A stretch of 64,000 nucleotides of DNA from Enhydrobacter aerosaccus (GTDB taxonomy: Bacteria; Pseudomonadota; Alphaproteobacteria; Reyranellales; Reyranellaceae), in contig NZ_FUWJ01000012.1 in NCBI RefSeq assembly GCF_900167455.1, forward strand, positions 1 to 64,000. The letters run 5' to 3'. The position numbers were made by a program, and so were the translations under genes. This document shows positions 15,941 through 24,395 of this stretch, piece after piece. Every line of letters begins with the position of its first letter. Positions within the stretch are counted from its first letter, which is position 1. The notes below the pieces were generated by a model. The model searched no databases. It was not told the DNA's origin and worked only from the letters and a program-made list of their open reading frames with translations.

Positions 15941-17179
15941 TCAGGCGGAGCCGATGCGACTGGGCGTTGTCGCGGCGGCTCGACCGGCCAGGAACAGGGC
16001 GACGGCAGCAAGCTGGATGATCGCAGCCCCGACATAGACCGGGGTGCCACCGTCGCCGGCCAGGTCCCGCAGCGCGCCGAAGGTGGCGGGCGCGAAGGCA
16101 TAGGTTCCCTGGCCGATGGCGACAATCAGGGGCACGACACGCGCCACCTGCTCGCGGCTGAATTCCACCTGGGCGATGAGCGGCGGCAGCGACGTCGTAT
16201 TGCCGATGCCGGCGCCGAACAGCAGGACGCCGACAATCAGCAGCGCAACGTCCTGCCCGGCGGAGAAGATCAGCGCCACCGAGCCCGCGATCTGCACAAG
16301 GTGGCTCAAGCAGGCAACCAGACGGCGGTCGGTACCGGCCGGCATCGCCCAGCCGACCAGGGAACGGCCGCCGATCGCGGCCGCCGTCGCCGCCCCCATC
16401 ACGAGGCCCGCCGTCTCCTCGCCCAGCACCGGCGCGATTAGCGAAAAGAGATGCGCGATCAACCCGATCTGGGCGAACAGGCCGAGCGCCATGGCAGCCG
16501 CGAGCGTGAGGAATTTCGGATCGCGCCACAGGCTCGCATTGTCGCGGGCCACGGCGGCAACAGGCGCCGGTTCAGGCGACAGGCCATCGGCGGACTGGCC
16601 CATGCTCTCGGGCGTCCGGCTGAACAGGCGGTCCGTCAGTAGCCAGATCGTCACGACGGTAACGATGCCGATGGCAAGGGCAGCAATCGGAAAGCCAAGC
16701 ACGGCGATGGCCACGACCCACAGCGGCGAGAACAGCACGCCGCCGATGCTGGCGCCGTTATAGGCCATGGAGAGTGCCGCCGGCCGCTTCTTCACGAACC
16801 AGGGGGCGATGATCGCGTTGACCGCCGCGGCTCCCATGGCCACCCAGCCGCCGCCGCTGAAGACGGTGGCGAGCATGAGCTGCCACGGTTCGCGCGCCAG
16901 CGCCCAACCCAGGACACCTCCCGCCAGCGACAAGGCGCCGGCCCGTGTGATGGCGGGAATGCCGAAGTGCCGATAGAGCGCCGGCAGATTCGCGACCACG
17001 ATCGCGCCGATCAAGAAGTGGACGGTAACGGCGGTCGAGACCAGCACCACCGGCCATCCCCGCGCCTCCTGCACCGCGTGCAGGAAAACCGGTGGACCGT
17101 AGAAGCCGAGTCCCCAGCCGAAGACGGCGAGAACGAAGACGCCGGCGACGACGCGCCAGCCGAAGAAGGGTTGTTGCAT
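15941..17179 (-). CDS. MFS transporter
   Basis: The 412-residue protein has 12 predicted membrane helices with a longer polar loop in the middle (around residues 186-215, RTPESMGQSADGLSPEPAP). The first helix FGWRVVAGVFVLAVFGWGLG and the loop WFVKKRPAALSMAYNGAS, the equivalent of the loop 2-3/8-9 conserved MFS motif, are typical of the oxalate/formate antiporter-like and other small-acid MFS groups. Substrate unknown. It is 57 bp downstream of the 2-oxopent-4-enoate hydratase-like gene's upstream strand position and on the same strand, so the two may share a transcript. Confidence 0.88.
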   Translation of the reverse strand: MQQPFFGWRVVAGVFVLAVFGWGLGFYGPPVFLHAVQEARGWPVVLVSTAVTVHFLIGAIVVANLPALYRHFGIPAITRAGALSLAGGVLGWALAREPWQLMLATVFSGGGWVAMGAAAVNAIIAPWFVKKRPAALSMAYNGASIGGVLFSPLWVVAIAVLGFPIAALAIGIVTVVTIWLLTDRLFSRTPESMGQSADGLSPEPAPVAAVARDNASLWRDPKFLTLAAAMALGLFAQIGLIAHLFSLIAPVLGEETAGLVMGAATAAAIGGRSLVGWAMPAGTDRRLVACLSHLVQIAGSVALIFSAGQDVALLIVGVLLFGAGIGNTTSLPPLIAQVEFSREQVARVVPLIVAIGQGTYAFAPATFGALRDLAGDGGTPVYVGAAIIQLAAVALFLAGRAAATTPSRIGSA

Positions 17180-17232
17180 GGGCGGACCCTGCCGCCCTGG
17201 AACCGGCCTTCGTTACGGTGCGAGCCGAACTG

Positions 17233-17976
17233 TCAGAAGCGCGCTTCGACGGCGCCGAGCCCGACGAACTCGCCGCGCGCCACAGTGCCCGGCGGGTAGT
17301 AGCGCAGCCCGGTCCAGGAGCCGGTGGTGATGGCCTGTCCGCTTCGGATGCCACCGCGCAAACGCACAGCATGATCGATCATCCAGACGAGCGGCCGTAC
17401 CGGATCGACGGCGCCGAGGCCGCCCTTCTGGTCGACCTCGACCTTGCCGTCGATCTCCAGCCTCACCTGCAGGTTCGGCCAGTCGAGCGTGCGCCAATTC
17501 CTGATGCTGTCACCGATCACCAGGGCCTCATTCATCTGGTTGTCGGCGAGAAGCCATTCGGGGGCAGTCTTCTGGAACTCGGCCAGGCGGGTATCCACCA
17601 CTTCCATGCCGACAAACGCGTCGCCGACCGCCGCCAGCGCCTCCTCACGCTCCACCCGCTCACTGCGCGCGGGGATGTCGCGGACAATATGGAACGAGAT
17701 CTCGATCTCCACGCCGATCATGTGCATTGCGTTGCCGTCGAACGTCGCCGGTGAGGCGACCAATGCGCCGGCGAGCAGAGGCGCGGGATTGGGCTCGGCG
17801 GTCGGCGTGCGCGCGCCGACCTTCCAGCCCGAGACAGGGCCGGTCGCGGCCGCGACACCGTCCTGGATGGCGAAGATCGCGTCACGGTCGGACAGGGCGA
17901 AGGGAGGCACGATCTGCGTGCCGGAACGGCGCGCCGCCAGCAGGGCTTCGACGGCGTGGGAAATATCGGGGGGCAT
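17233..17976 (-). CDS. 2-oxopent-4-enoate hydratase/FAH-related decarboxylase family protein
   Basis: The 247-residue protein belongs to the MhpD/DmpE/DmpH group of the fumarylacetoacetase fold. GPVSGWKVGARTPTAEPNPA, the metal-binding GVEIEISFHIVRDIP and the late GSWTGLRYYPPGTVARGEF are characteristic. These enzymes hydrate 2-hydroxy-penta-2,4-dienoate or decarboxylate 4-oxalocrotonate in meta-cleavage pathways, using Mg or Mn. No ring-cleavage gene is near, so the pathway is unclear. I start at ATG 17976, preceded by GGAG, instead of the open frame start at 18030. It is divergent from the amidohydrolase gene with a 41-bp gap. Confidence 0.88.
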   Translation of the reverse strand: MPPDISHAVEALLAARRSGTQIVPPFALSDRDAIFAIQDGVAAATGPVSGWKVGARTPTAEPNPAPLLAGALVASPATFDGNAMHMIGVEIEISFHIVRDIPARSERVEREEALAAVGDAFVGMEVVDTRLAEFQKTAPEWLLADNQMNEALVIGDSIRNWRTLDWPNLQVRLEIDGKVEVDQKGGLGAVDPVRPLVWMIDHAVRLRGGIRSGQAITTGSWTGLRYYPPGTVARGEFVGLGAVEARF

Positions 17977-18017
17977 GCTACGCTCCGGCAAAACGCTATA
18001 AAGACACTGGAGGGAAC

Positions 18018-19199
18018 ATGCCCTACGCAAGCGGGCGCGTCATTCACGACGCCGATGCCCATATCATGGAAGTGCCCGGCTTTCTCGAGAATCACCTCGA
18101 GGCGAAATACAGGGCCATCGTCACCGACGCAGTCCTCTTTCCGCGCCGTGACGGCTTTCACAGCCATCTGACGGACGCCCATCGCGGCGATGCCGGCGCC
18201 GATGCATTCGACGACACCCGCATCATGCTCGCCAAGAACTGGGATGCGCTGGGCTCCTATCGCCGACAGGATCGCCCGCGCTCGATCGACCTGCTGGGCT
18301 TCGCCAGCCAGCTCATGTTCACGACGGCCTTGCTGAATTATTCGACCGTGCTCGAGAGCGGCCGCGACCTCGATCTCGCCTATGCCGTGGCCCGCGCCCA
18401 TACGCGGCACATGGTCGAGTTCTGCGCCGTCGACCGCCGGCTGCTGCCCACGGGCTACATCCCGCTGCTCGACTTCGAACGCACCGCGCGGGCCGCGCGC
18501 GAGGCGATCGAGCTTGGCGCCAAGGCGCTGATGATTCCGTCGCGCTGTCCCGACAGCCACTCTCCCAGTCACATCGGCTTCGATCCGCTGTGGGCGCTCG
18601 CACAGGAGGCCGGCCTGCCGATCGTGTTCCATGTCGGCGGCGGCGGGAAGCTCCTGGAAGACGCCTACTTCAACAATGGCCTGCCGCCGGTGCCGGACTT
18701 CCATGGCGGCGACGACAATTTCAAGTCGATCGACTACATGGCGATCGCCTATCCGCCCATGAAGGCGATGACGGCGCTGATCGTCGATCGCGTGCTCGAC
18801 CGCTTCCCGCGCCTCAAGTTCGGCGTCATCGAGCAGGGCGCGTCCTGGGTGCCGGGCTGGATGCGCAACATGGATTCGGCCCACAACGCCTTCTACAAGA
18901 ACGAAGAGCGGCTGCAGAAGATGTCGCTCAAGCCCAGCGAGTACGTGAAGCGCCAGGTGCGCGTCACCCCCTACCCGCACGAGGACACCGGCTGGATCAT
19001 CGCCAACACCGGCGACGAGGTGTGCCTGTTCTCGTCCGACTATCCGCATGTCGAGGGCGGGCGCCATCCGATCAAGCGCTTCGAGGCGTCGATGGATCAT
19101 GCCGGCATCAGCGAGGCGCAGAAGCAGCGCTTCTATTGCGACAACTTCATCGATCTGATGGGGGCCGGCCTCGCACCGGAACTGCGGGCCGCCGCATGA
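18018..19199 (+). CDS. Amidohydrolase 2 family metal-dependent hydrolase
   Basis: The 393-residue protein is a PF04909-type TIM-barrel hydrolase/decarboxylase. It begins with HDADAHIMEVPGFL, where Asp-x-His supplies the first metal ligands, continues with IVFHVGGGGKLLEDAYF (the next His) and ends with VCLFSSDYPHVEGG, whose Asp is the catalytic residue. Members hydrolyse or decarboxylate cyclic acids such as ACMS or 2,3-dihydroxybenzoate, often in aromatic or terpenoid catabolism. GGAGGG precedes the ATG. Its stop overlaps the start of the downstream enoyl-CoA hydratase gene by four bases, so the two are translationally coupled and most likely act in the same pathway. Confidence 0.9.
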   Translation: MPYASGRVIHDADAHIMEVPGFLENHLEAKYRAIVTDAVLFPRRDGFHSHLTDAHRGDAGADAFDDTRIMLAKNWDALGSYRRQDRPRSIDLLGFASQLMFTTALLNYSTVLESGRDLDLAYAVARAHTRHMVEFCAVDRRLLPTGYIPLLDFERTARAAREAIELGAKALMIPSRCPDSHSPSHIGFDPLWALAQEAGLPIVFHVGGGGKLLEDAYFNNGLPPVPDFHGGDDNFKSIDYMAIAYPPMKAMTALIVDRVLDRFPRLKFGVIEQGASWVPGWMRNMDSAHNAFYKNEERLQKMSLKPSEYVKRQVRVTPYPHEDTGWIIANTGDEVCLFSSDYPHVEGGRHPIKRFEASMDHAGISEAQKQRFYCDNFIDLMGAGLAPELRAAA

Positions 19200-20026
19200 C
19201 CGCCTATGAGACGCTGCTGACCGAGCAGACGGGGTCGGTCCTCAAGATCACCACCAACCGGCCGGAAGTCCTGAACGCGCAGAGCCGGATCCTGCTCGAA
19301 GAACTGGACCGGGCTTTCCAACGGGCGGTCGACGACGATACCGTGCGCGTCATTATCCTGGCCGGCGCCGGCAAGCACTTCTCCGCTGGACACGATCTCG
19401 GCAGCCCGCAGGAGATGGAGGACCAGAAGAAGACGGCGCTCGAGCCTGGCTTCAAGGGCGAGTATCGCCGTCTGTGGGAACGCTTCTTCGAGAACACGAT
19501 GCGCTGGCGCGACCTGCCCAAGCCCACCATCGCCCAGGTCCAGGGCTATTGCATCATGGGCGGCATGATGATCGCCTCGGCCTGCGACCTCATTATCGCC
19601 AGCGACGATGCGCTGTTCGCCGACCGTGCCGTGAAGTGGGGTGGCGCCCACGTGCAGTATTTCTCGATGCCTTGGGATCTCGGGCCGCGCAAGGCGAAGG
19701 AATATCTCTTCACCGGCGACTTCATCACCGCAACCGAGGCCGAAAGAGCCGGCCTGGTGAACCGCGTCGTGCCCCGGGCCGAACTGGAGACGGAGACCAT
19801 GGCACTGGCGCAGCGGATCGCCGAACGCGATCCCTTCGCGCTGAAATTCGCCAAGGCCTCGGTCAATGAAACCCAGAATGCGCAGGGCTGGCGCGAGGCG
19901 ATGGAGGGCGCGTTCAAGAACTACATGCTCACCATCCCGCACAGAATCGAACTCGGCACCTACGGCGCCGCGGCGCGCGAGAAGGCGCCGAAGGATCGCT
20001 TCGGCGTGTTGAACAAGAAGTCGTAA
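19196..20026 (+). CDS. Enoyl-CoA hydratase family protein
   Basis: A 276-residue crotonase-fold protein whose ATG overlaps the amidohydrolase stop (ATGA). Oxyanion-hole motifs are FSAGHDLGSPQEM and GYCIMGGMMIASACDLIIA. It carries a longer insert after the first motif (EDQKKTALEPGFKGEYRRLW) than classical hydratases. Substrates may be branched or cyclic CoA esters. Together with the amidohydrolase upstream it forms a two-gene operon. Confidence 0.9.
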   Translation: MTAYETLLTEQTGSVLKITTNRPEVLNAQSRILLEELDRAFQRAVDDDTVRVIILAGAGKHFSAGHDLGSPQEMEDQKKTALEPGFKGEYRRLWERFFENTMRWRDLPKPTIAQVQGYCIMGGMMIASACDLIIASDDALFADRAVKWGGAHVQYFSMPWDLGPRKAKEYLFTGDFITATEAERAGLVNRVVPRAELETETMALAQRIAERDPFALKFAKASVNETQNAQGWREAMEGAFKNYMLTIPHRIELGTYGAAAREKAPKDRFGVLNKKS

Positions 20027-20071
20027 TGCCGGGGCGCTGTCACGCCGGCTGCATGACGTCGACCGGTCGGA

Positions 20072-20983
20072 TCAGTCGAAACCCAGTTCCCCTCGATGGC
20101 GGGCGATGTGCTCGGCGGCGAGATCGAGGAAAGCCCGCACCTTGCTCGAGAGATGGTGCCGCGTCGGATAGGTCGCGTTGATGGCGAAGTCGATCGGCCG
20201 GTGATCCGGCAAGAGCCGCACGAGCTGTCCGCTGCGCACCTCGTCGGCCAGGCCGAGAAAGCTGGCGGCCAGGATGATGCCGTGCCCGGCCCGCGCCGCC
20301 TGCAACATGGTGGCGGCGTTGTTGGTGAACAGATTGCCGGTGACCTTGACCGAGACCTGCGTCTCTCCCGGTCCGATGAACTGCCATTCGTCGCCGAACG
20401 GGTAGAGCGCAAAGCGCAGGCAATTGTGCTGCGCCAGATCCTCGAGCCGGTGCGGCATGCCATGCCGCTCGATATAGGACGGCGCACAACACAGGATGTG
20501 ATGCCAGCTGGCCAGCTTGCGGAGGACAATGTGACCGTCGGCGGGCTGCACCGCACGGATGGCAAGATCGAGTCCTTCATCGACGATATCGACCTCGCGC
20601 TCGCCGGTGTTGAGATCGATCGAGGCTTCCGGATGGCGCTGCAGGAATTCGAGCACCACGGGCGCCAGAAAGGGCACCATGTGCACCCCGATATAGAGCC
20701 GCAGCGTGCCGCGCACCGTGGATTGCAGCAGACCGGCCGCCTGGTCGGCCTCTTCCAGCTCGGCCAGGATGCGACGGCAGTGCTCGTAGTAGGTGCGGCC
20801 GACGTCGGTCAGGCTGACCCGTCGCGTGGTGCGGTTCAGCAGCCGCGCACCGAGATGATTTTCCAGCGCCTGAATATGGTTACTCACGGCCGTCGTGGAC
20901 ATGTTCAGGCGTCGTGCAGCAGCCGAAAATCCCGCTGACTCAGCGACTTGTACGAACACACTCAGGCTGGTGAGACGGTCCAT
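20072..20983 (-). CDS. LysR-family transcriptional regulator
   Basis: With the ATG at 20983 the protein has 303 residues and begins MDRLTSLSVFVQVAESAGFS, the normal opening of the CrgA/DsdC-like LysR subgroup. The helix-turn-helix contains MSTTAVSNHIQALENHLGA. The effector domain starts at GTLRLYIGVHMVPF. An in-frame ATG at 21022 would add 13 residues. It is divergent from the emrA-like gene (109 bp between starts), so regulation of that efflux operon is the simplest role. An inverted repeat in the intergenic region is listed separately. Confidence 0.9.
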   Translation of the reverse strand: MDRLTSLSVFVQVAESAGFSAAARRLNMSTTAVSNHIQALENHLGARLLNRTTRRVSLTDVGRTYYEHCRRILAELEEADQAAGLLQSTVRGTLRLYIGVHMVPFLAPVVLEFLQRHPEASIDLNTGEREVDIVDEGLDLAIRAVQPADGHIVLRKLASWHHILCCAPSYIERHGMPHRLEDLAQHNCLRFALYPFGDEWQFIGPGETQVSVKVTGNLFTNNAATMLQAARAGHGIILAASFLGLADEVRSGQLVRLLPDHRPIDFAINATYPTRHHLSSKVRAFLDLAAEHIARHRGELGFD

Positions 20984-20994
20984 TGCGCCATGCC

Positions 20995-21019
20995 GATTAT
21001 CAACCAGGTCGGAATAATC
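20995..21019. promoter_or_regulatory. Inverted repeat GATTAT-N13-ATAATC, possible LysR operator
   Basis: Perfect 6-bp arms GATTAT (20995-21000) and ATAATC (21014-21019) lie between the divergent LysR and emrA-like starts, with another related half-site GAATTATC at about 21035-21042. Spacing and position suit a LysR recognition or activation site. The AT-rich character of the region also suggests the promoter lies here. Confidence 0.45.
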
Positions 21020-21091
21020 CATTCAAGATAGGAAGAATTATCAATCGCGTCCATCGGACCCATCTAGGCGACCAGTAATCCGGAGTACCCC

Positions 21092-22210
21092 ATGTCGCTG
21101 CTTTCCGATGCCGCCTTTTCGGGCCTCGCCCTTCGCGCGACGCCCGTCCTTCCGTCCAAGAAGATGCTCAAGCGGTCCGCCCTCGGCGTCGCGCTGCTGG
21201 CGGCCCTCGGCCTCGGCGCCGACCGCGGCTATGACTACTGGACGGTCGGCCAGTACCAGCAGTCGACCGACAATGCCTACGTGCAGGCCGACTATACGAC
21301 GGTCGCGCCCAAGATCTCCGGCTACATCACTGAGGTTCTGGTCCAGGACAATCAGAAGGTGAAGGCGGGCCAGATCCTGGCCCGCATCGACGATCGCGAT
21401 TTCCGCGTCGCGCTCGATCAGGCCAAGGCCGACGTCGAGGGGGCGGAAGCGGCATTGCGCAACCTCGATGCGCAGATCGCCCAGCAGCAATCCGTCATCG
21501 ATCAGCAGAAGGCCGACATCGCTTCGGCGCAGGCGTCGCTCAGCTACGCCCAGGCCGACAACGTGCGCTACAGCAACCTGGTCAAGACCGGCTACGGCAC
21601 GGTGCAGCGGGCGGAGCAGGCCGAGACGGCCCTCAAGGAAAAGACCGCACAACTGCAGCACAACCGCGCCGCCCTTCTCGTCGCCCAGCGCAAGATCGAC
21701 GTGCTCACATCCGATCGCGCCCGGGCCGAAGCGACGCGCGATCGCAGCCTGGCGAACCAGCACCAGGCCGAGCTCAATCTCTCCTATACCTCGATCGTGG
21801 CACCGGTCGACGGCACCGTCGGCGCCCGCTCGCTTCGGGTTGGGCAGTTCGTACAGGCCGGCTCGGCACTGATGGCGGTCGTGCCCCTGCACGCTGTCTA
21901 TATCGTCGCCAACTACAAGGAGACACAGCTCACACAGGTCCGGCCGGGGCAGCCGGTCGAGGTCGAGATCGACACTTTTCCCGGTGTGATCCTGAAGGGT
22001 CACGTCGACAGCCTGTCGCCGGCCAGCGGCCTCGAATTCTCGCTGCTGCCGCCCGACAACGCGACCGGCAACTTCACCAAGATCGTGCAGCGCATCCCGG
22101 TGAAGATCGCCCTCGACGACGACAATCTGACCGGCCTGTTGCGACCGGGCATGTCGGTCGAACCGACGATCGACACGCGCGGCGCGACGGACGTCGCCGC
22201 AGCGCGCTGA
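21092..22210 (+). CDS. HlyD/EmrA-family membrane fusion protein
   Basis: The 372-residue protein has one N-terminal membrane helix (about residues 27-45), then the biotinyl-lipoyl half TDNAYVQADYTTVAPKISGY, a long coiled-coil hairpin rich in Gln/Ala (residues about 105-215), the second lipoyl half YTSIVAPVDGTVGARSLRVG and a beta-barrel. This is the normal EmrA layout. It links an inner-membrane MFS pump to an outer-membrane channel. The partner pump follows 28 bp downstream. No outer-membrane protein gene is next to it. Confidence 0.93.
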   Translation: MSLLSDAAFSGLALRATPVLPSKKMLKRSALGVALLAALGLGADRGYDYWTVGQYQQSTDNAYVQADYTTVAPKISGYITEVLVQDNQKVKAGQILARIDDRDFRVALDQAKADVEGAEAALRNLDAQIAQQQSVIDQQKADIASAQASLSYAQADNVRYSNLVKTGYGTVQRAEQAETALKEKTAQLQHNRAALLVAQRKIDVLTSDRARAEATRDRSLANQHQAELNLSYTSIVAPVDGTVGARSLRVGQFVQAGSALMAVVPLHAVYIVANYKETQLTQVRPGQPVEVEIDTFPGVILKGHVDSLSPASGLEFSLLPPDNATGNFTKIVQRIPVKIALDDDNLTGLLRPGMSVEPTIDTRGATDVAAAR

Positions 22211-22238
22211 TTTCCGGGACTCCAGAACGGAGGACGCC

Positions 22239-23819
22239 ATGACCGCCGTCGCCGTAACCGTGCCTGCCGCAACGCCCAGCCTCCCGGCCAAGACCTGGAT
22301 CGCCGTGATGGGCGCGGCGCTCGGCGCCTTCATGGCGGTGCTGAACATCCAGATCGTCAATGCCTCGCTTGCCGATATCCAGGGCGCGATCGGCGCTGGC
22401 ATCGACGATGGCGGCTGGATCTCTACCGCCTATCTGGTGGCCGAGATCGTGGTCATTCCCCTTAGCGCCTGGCTGGCGCGCGTCTTCTCGGTGCGGATCT
22501 ACCTGCTGGTGAATGCGGCGCTGTTCCTCGCCTTCTCCGTTGCCTGCGCCTTCGCCCACAATCTCGAGCAGATGATCGTGCTGCGCGCCTTTCAGGGTTT
22601 CAGCGGCGGCGTGCTGATCCCGATGGCCTTCACCCTGATCATCACCCTGCTGCCGCCGGCGAAGCAGCCGATCGGCCTGGCGCTGTTCGCCCTCTCCGCC
22701 ACCTTTGCTCCGGCCATCGGTCCGACCATCGGCGGCTATCTGACCGAGAACTGGGGCTGGCAGTACATCTTCTACGTCAACCTCGTGCCCGGCGCGGTGA
22801 TGCTGCTGATGCTCTGGTTCTCGCTCGATGCGGCGCCGATGCAGCTCGGCCTTCTGCGTCAAGGCGACTGGCCTGGCATCGCCACCATGGCGATCGGGCT
22901 CAGTGCGCTGCAGACCGTGCTGGAAGAGGGCAACAAGGACGACTGGTTCGGCTCGCCCTTCATCCTGCGCCTCTCTGTCGTTGCCGCCGTCGCGCTGACG
23001 CTCTTCATCTGGATCGAGCTGCGCAGCCCGCGACCGCTCCTGAACCTCAAGCTGCTGCTCCGACGGAATTTCGGCTTCGGCATGATGGCCAATTTTCTCC
23101 TGGGCATCGCGCTCTACGGTTCGGTCTATATCCTCCCCGTCTATCTCGCGCGCATCCAGGGCTACAATGCCGAGCAGATCGGCATGGTGCTGGCGTGGAC
23201 CGGCCTGCCGCAGCTCGTGCTGATCCCCCTGGTACCGCGGCTGATGAGGCGCTTCGACGCCCGACTTGTGATCGCGGCGGGCTTTGCCTTGTTCGCCGCC
23301 AGCAACTTCATGAACATCTGGATGACGGCCGACACCGCAGCCGACCAGCTGATGTGGCCCAATATCGTGCGCGCTGTGGGGCAGGCGCTGGTGATGACGC
23401 CGCTGTCCGCGGTCGCGACTGCCGGCATCGAACGGGAGCAGGCAGGATCGGCCTCCGCTCTTTTCAATATGATGCGCAACCTGGGCGGCGCGATCGGCAT
23501 TGCCCTGCTGCAGACCTTCCTGACCAAGCGCGAGCAGTTCCATTCCAACGTGCTGAGCCAGTCGGTCTCAGTGTTCGACGAGGCGACACGTCATCGCATC
23601 GACCAGCTGGTTCGATATTTCCTGTCCCACGGGACGATCGATCCGGCGCTGGCCTGGCATAATGCCGTGGTGGCCATCGGTCGGCGGGTGCAGCAGCAGG
23701 CCTTCACCATGGCCTTCGCCGACACCTTCTACCTGCTGGGTGTCGCCCTGGCCGCCGCCTTGATTGCCGCTCTGCTGCTCAAGAAGCCCGGACAGATGAG
23801 TGCGGGCGGCGCGCATTGA
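22239..23819 (+). CDS. DHA2-family MFS multidrug efflux permease (EmrB-like)
   Basis: A 526-residue MFS protein with 14 predicted helices as in EmrB/QacA. The first helix GAALGAFMAVLNIQIVNASL has the DHA2 motif (the acidic residue of LDxTIVNVALP is replaced by Asn here), and helix 5 carries FALSATFAPAIGPTIGGYL, the antiporter motif C. It should export lipophilic toxic compounds by proton antiport with the EmrA-like protein. Control by the divergent LysR regulator is inferred from layout. AhpD-like 23836 follows after 16 bp in the same direction. Confidence 0.93.
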   Translation: MTAVAVTVPAATPSLPAKTWIAVMGAALGAFMAVLNIQIVNASLADIQGAIGAGIDDGGWISTAYLVAEIVVIPLSAWLARVFSVRIYLLVNAALFLAFSVACAFAHNLEQMIVLRAFQGFSGGVLIPMAFTLIITLLPPAKQPIGLALFALSATFAPAIGPTIGGYLTENWGWQYIFYVNLVPGAVMLLMLWFSLDAAPMQLGLLRQGDWPGIATMAIGLSALQTVLEEGNKDDWFGSPFILRLSVVAAVALTLFIWIELRSPRPLLNLKLLLRRNFGFGMMANFLLGIALYGSVYILPVYLARIQGYNAEQIGMVLAWTGLPQLVLIPLVPRLMRRFDARLVIAAGFALFAASNFMNIWMTADTAADQLMWPNIVRAVGQALVMTPLSAVATAGIEREQAGSASALFNMMRNLGGAIGIALLQTFLTKREQFHSNVLSQSVSVFDEATRHRIDQLVRYFLSHGTIDPALAWHNAVVAIGRRVQQQAFTMAFADTFYLLGVALAAALIAALLLKKPGQMSAGGAH

Positions 23820-23835
23820 TCGAACGGAGGCGAGC

Positions 23836-24303
23836 ATGAAACCGAGACTGAACCCTTATCAGGCGGCTCCCGGGATGATGAAGGCGCTGATGGCCCTGGA
23901 AGGCCAGGTCGCCAACAGCGGTCTCGAGCCCGGCCTGATCGAGCTGGTGAAGATCCGCGCCTCGCAGATCAATGGCTGTGCCTTCTGTCTGCATATGCAT
24001 ACCCGGGACGCGCGCGCCAAGGGTGAAAACGAGGAGCGCATCTACCTGCTCGATGCCTGGCGGGAGTCGCCGCTGTTCACCGATCGCGAGCGAGCGGCGC
24101 TCGCCTGGACCGAGGCGGTCACGCTCGTCAGCCAAACCCATGTCCCCGACGAGGTCTATGAGCAGGCCCGCTCCCAGTTCTCTGAGGAGGAGCTGGTCAA
24201 GCTCACCCTCCTCGTCACGACAATCAACACCTGGAACCGGCTGGCGATCAGTTTCCGGTCGATCCATCCGGTGAACGTGAAGGCGGCGTCAGCAGCCGCC
24301 TAG
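23836..24303 (+). CDS. AhpD-like alkylhydroperoxidase / carboxymuconolactone decarboxylase family protein
   Basis: The 155-residue protein is a CMD-fold protein. The redox motif Cys-x-x-Cys-x-x-x-His is in place (NGCAFCLHMHTRDAR), after EPGLIELVKIRASQ, which is the usual upstream helix. Such proteins reduce peroxides with thiol partners. CGGAGG lies six bases before the ATG. It is immediately downstream of the emrAB-like pair and probably in the same transcript, which suggests a joint response to an electrophilic or oxidising compound. Confidence 0.9.
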   Translation: MKPRLNPYQAAPGMMKALMALEGQVANSGLEPGLIELVKIRASQINGCAFCLHMHTRDARAKGENEERIYLLDAWRESPLFTDRERAALAWTEAVTLVSQTHVPDEVYEQARSQFSEEELVKLTLLVTTINTWNRLAISFRSIHPVNVKAASAAA

Positions 24304-24395
24304 ATCGTTCTGCAAAGCGACCCCTCACCATCGAGTGACTCGGCAAGGCCCGTGATCGACTGATATCATCCACCCACAACGAAAGGGTGGAAACG

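Noticed and set aside
17233..19199. Hydratase and amidohydrolase genes as part of a known meta-cleavage pathway
   Set aside because: No ring-cleavage dioxygenase, aldolase or dehydrogenase is nearby, so the pathway cannot be named.
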